From Planctomycetaceae bacterium (lineage in GTDB: Bacteria > Planctomycetota > Planctomycetia > Pirellulales > Thermoguttaceae), in NCBI GenBank assembly GCA_031287585.1, contig JAITST010000418.1, positions 1 through 6,545 of the forward strand: 6,545 bases of DNA. Direction: 5' to 3'. The notes beneath the pieces are model-generated. The model made no database searches, was not told the DNA's origin, and saw nothing but the letters and a program-made list of their open reading frames with translations. A program made the position numbers and the translations under genes. The number at the start of each line of letters is the position of its first letter. Within the stretch, counting starts at the first letter, position 1. Shown piece by piece: positions 5,148-6,545 of the stretch.

Positions 5148-5155
5148 TTATTACT

Positions 5156-6502
5156 ATGCGACACTTGTCTGTATTTGTTTTTTATTGCATTTTCAGTATA
5201 TCATTTATAACACAAATGACCTCAGTGGTTCTTTCGAAGGAGATTAACACAAAAGATGAAAAAATTATTCATCTTAAATTAGTTTCAAATGCAGACAATG
5301 GACATAAAATTGCTATTTGCTTATCACCGGCGTGGTATGACAGAAGAGATTCACTGGACAGCAGACCTGATCCGCCTATTCGTGAGGATCATTATGTTCA
5401 AATAATGTATATTTCTGATAGCGGAGCATCTGTTATTCCAGAAGATATAAATGACGAAAATGAGCAAAATTTTACTATTAAAAGTTTTTCATATACACAC
5501 TTTATTCTGCTAGGATATGATAAGGAAAAAATTATAGTTCTAAATAGCGACATTGCCGGAATTACTACGTGGAAGGGAGCTACAGGATTAAATCCTGTTG
5601 ATATTTTCGGTGTTGATTGTATTCCCATTGAAAAAAGTGAACAAAAGAAATATCTTGATATGATTCCACGTCACAGAGCCGTTGTGAAATCGCCAATGAA
5701 TGGATTTTATTTTCCATCTGCAAACCCGTCAATCGTTACACGGTCGGCTCCGCATCGAATTTTTGCGTTGTCCGGCATGTACGATGAAAAGTCATGCGAG
5801 GGTTATTGTGTTGGTCTTTCCAAAGCGGAGGTGTACGACGGAGTGAAAGTTCACCCCAGCGCGAGATTATGGATTAGTGCCTTTTCCGCACCAGATTTTA
5901 CTGTTTCAGAAATAAAATACAAATCAGAAACAATAGTCGCCAAGTTACCTAATATCGAAGAGTCCGTATTGCAAGAGATTTATACTGGCGATGTCAAAAA
6001 AGACCGCTTCACTCATCTCGCCGCATCTTTTTTTATAACAGTACCTTTGATTGCTTGTTATAATAACCAAACCAGTTCGATTCACGTCATTGACTATGAC
6101 CCAAACTTAAAACTCACCCAATCACCGTCGCGACAGGTCGGGTTGCCGGTGGAATTTCGAGATCGAGAAGTTGATTCGTTACTCCTCACAGCTGGAACGG
6201 ATGTGGCTTGTCTTGGAATTGTTTTCAAGGAAAAGAACAAAGAAGAATCGAAAAATTTTCTTCTATTTCAGCGTACAAAAGAATCAACGGACTGGAAGGA
6301 ATTTACCCGATTTGAACTGCCTTGCGATTCGTTAAGTCCGACGATGTGTATCCAAGACGGCAATCTTTTTTACGCATATCTACAACCGACAACTGTTGAA
6401 AATTCGCCGCAACTGGTTGAAAAACTCGGTAAAACATCTCCCGATAAAATGATTGTTATTTTCAAATACTCTCTAACCCCTAACATTACCAATCACCAAT
6501 GA
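5156..6502 (+). CDS. Secreted protein of unknown function, 448 residues
   Basis: Starts with a signal-peptide-like segment (MRHLSVFVFYCIFSISF, hydrophobic to about residue 26, cleavage probably near SVVLS-KE), so export is likely. I recognise no family. The rest has no second clear membrane helix and alternates short hydrophobic stretches with polar turns (for example 115-137, 286-313, 342-358, 394-408, 431-439), which suggests a beta-rich, possibly propeller-like fold. This is an inference, encouraged only by the propeller-like relic upstream. Base composition changes inside the gene: hand counts of 60-base rows give about 25-38% GC up to about 5580 and about 45-53% after about 5700, the change falling near residues 160-180. 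The start is set by GGAG at 5144 and a leader with two inverted repeats. The stop overlaps the next gene's start as ATGA, so the two are probably translated together. Confidence 0.8.
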   Translation: MRHLSVFVFYCIFSISFITQMTSVVLSKEINTKDEKIIHLKLVSNADNGHKIAICLSPAWYDRRDSLDSRPDPPIREDHYVQIMYISDSGASVIPEDINDENEQNFTIKSFSYTHFILLGYDKEKIIVLNSDIAGITTWKGATGLNPVDIFGVDCIPIEKSEQKKYLDMIPRHRAVVKSPMNGFYFPSANPSIVTRSAPHRIFALSGMYDEKSCEGYCVGLSKAEVYDGVKVHPSARLWISAFSAPDFTVSEIKYKSETIVAKLPNIEESVLQEIYTGDVKKDRFTHLAASFFITVPLIACYNNQTSSIHVIDYDPNLKLTQSPSRQVGLPVEFRDREVDSLLLTAGTDVACLGIVFKEKNKEESKNFLLFQRTKESTDWKEFTRFELPCDSLSPTMCIQDGNLFYAYLQPTTVENSPQLVEKLGKTSPDKMIVIFKYSLTPNITNHQ

Positions 6503-6545
6503 GAATGAGACCGACTTCAATAACCGCGACGATATTTCTGTTTGT
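6499..6545 (+). CDS. Start of a further gene, cut by the window end (partial)
   Basis: ATG at 6499 overlaps the TGA of the upstream gene (ATGA), and a second in-frame ATG lies at 6505. The readable part, MRMRPTSITATIFLF, has positive residues followed by a hydrophobic run, like the start of a signal peptide or membrane anchor. The overlap suggests translational coupling with the 448-residue secreted protein. Only about 15 codons are visible, so the product cannot be identified. Confidence 0.55.
   Translation, partial: MRMRPTSITATIFLF

Larger units (their letters stand above)
4788..5155. other. AT-rich intergenic region before the 448-residue gene
   Basis: This 368-base spacer is visibly more AT-rich than the genes on the left and has no convincing coding frame. 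It contains the terminator-like hairpin at 4865-4889, the palindrome at 5005-5018, the hairpin at 5030-5055 and the ribosome binding site at 5144-5147. I found no convincing -35/-10 pair close to the next gene; weak AT-rich matches are too many to choose between. Confidence 0.5.

Noticed and set aside
5030..5155. N-terminal extension of the secreted protein from the GTG at 5030
   Set aside because: It would bury the signal peptide behind 42 residues and overlaps a hairpin, while the ATG at 5156 has a well-spaced GGAG.
1..6545. CRISPR array, insertion sequence, tRNA or rRNA
   Set aside because: No regularly spaced repeats, no transposase motifs or terminal repeats framing a gene, and no tRNA- or rRNA-like stretch was seen.

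Overview
The window looks like a piece of a moderate-GC Gram-negative bacterial chromosome. The genes and style (an ExbD with an NMTPMIDVVF signature, a sensor kinase with a periplasmic c-type haem domain, secreted proteins, mostly no Shine-Dalgarno sequence, long spacers) fit the Planctomycetota best. This assignment rests on protein style only, without any search, and is tentative. There are no rRNA or tRNA genes, CRISPR arrays or transposases.

Layout: (1) 1-203 is a non-coding left edge with two interleaved inverted repeats (18-74) that could form a pseudoknot, 3' of the aldolase gene. (2) 204-1178, minus strand, is a DRE-TIM aldolase of the 4-hydroxy-2-oxovalerate aldolase type. (3) 1179-1420 is a divergent intergenic region with one candidate promoter per direction. 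(4) 1421-4089, plus strand, is a possible small membrane ORF, an orphan ExbD (GTG start at 1698) and a 611-residue membrane histidine kinase whose periplasmic domain carries a CGSCH haem-c motif. The three are collinear and could be one transcript. A 9-bp palindromic core occurs both in the spacer of the candidate promoter and at the centre of a 23-bp palindrome 137 bp downstream. (5) 4090-4398 is a spacer with two strong hairpins and a candidate promoter. (6) 4399-4787 is a frame-broken, short secreted-protein relic that reads like the first blades of a regulator-type beta-propeller. (7) 4788-5155 is an AT-rich spacer with a terminator-like hairpin and two palindromic elements. (8) 5156-6502 is an unrecognised 448-residue secreted protein with a good ribosome binding site; the base composition changes sharply inside it. 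(9) 6499 to the window end is the start of another gene, overlapping the previous stop as ATGA.

How the parts may work together: the kinase probably reads a redox or gaseous-ligand signal in the periplasm through covalent haem. The neighbouring ExbD is a component of a proton-motive-force-driven energiser, but no ExbB/TolQ partner and no response regulator lie in the window, so both depend on parts encoded elsewhere. The right-hand secreted genes look like a separate, coupled unit on a more AT-rich, possibly acquired or remodelled segment. I see no clear previously undescribed multi-gene system. The best leads are the haem-kinase/orphan-ExbD pair, the repeated palindromic core near its candidate promoter, and the pseudoknot-like element at the left edge.
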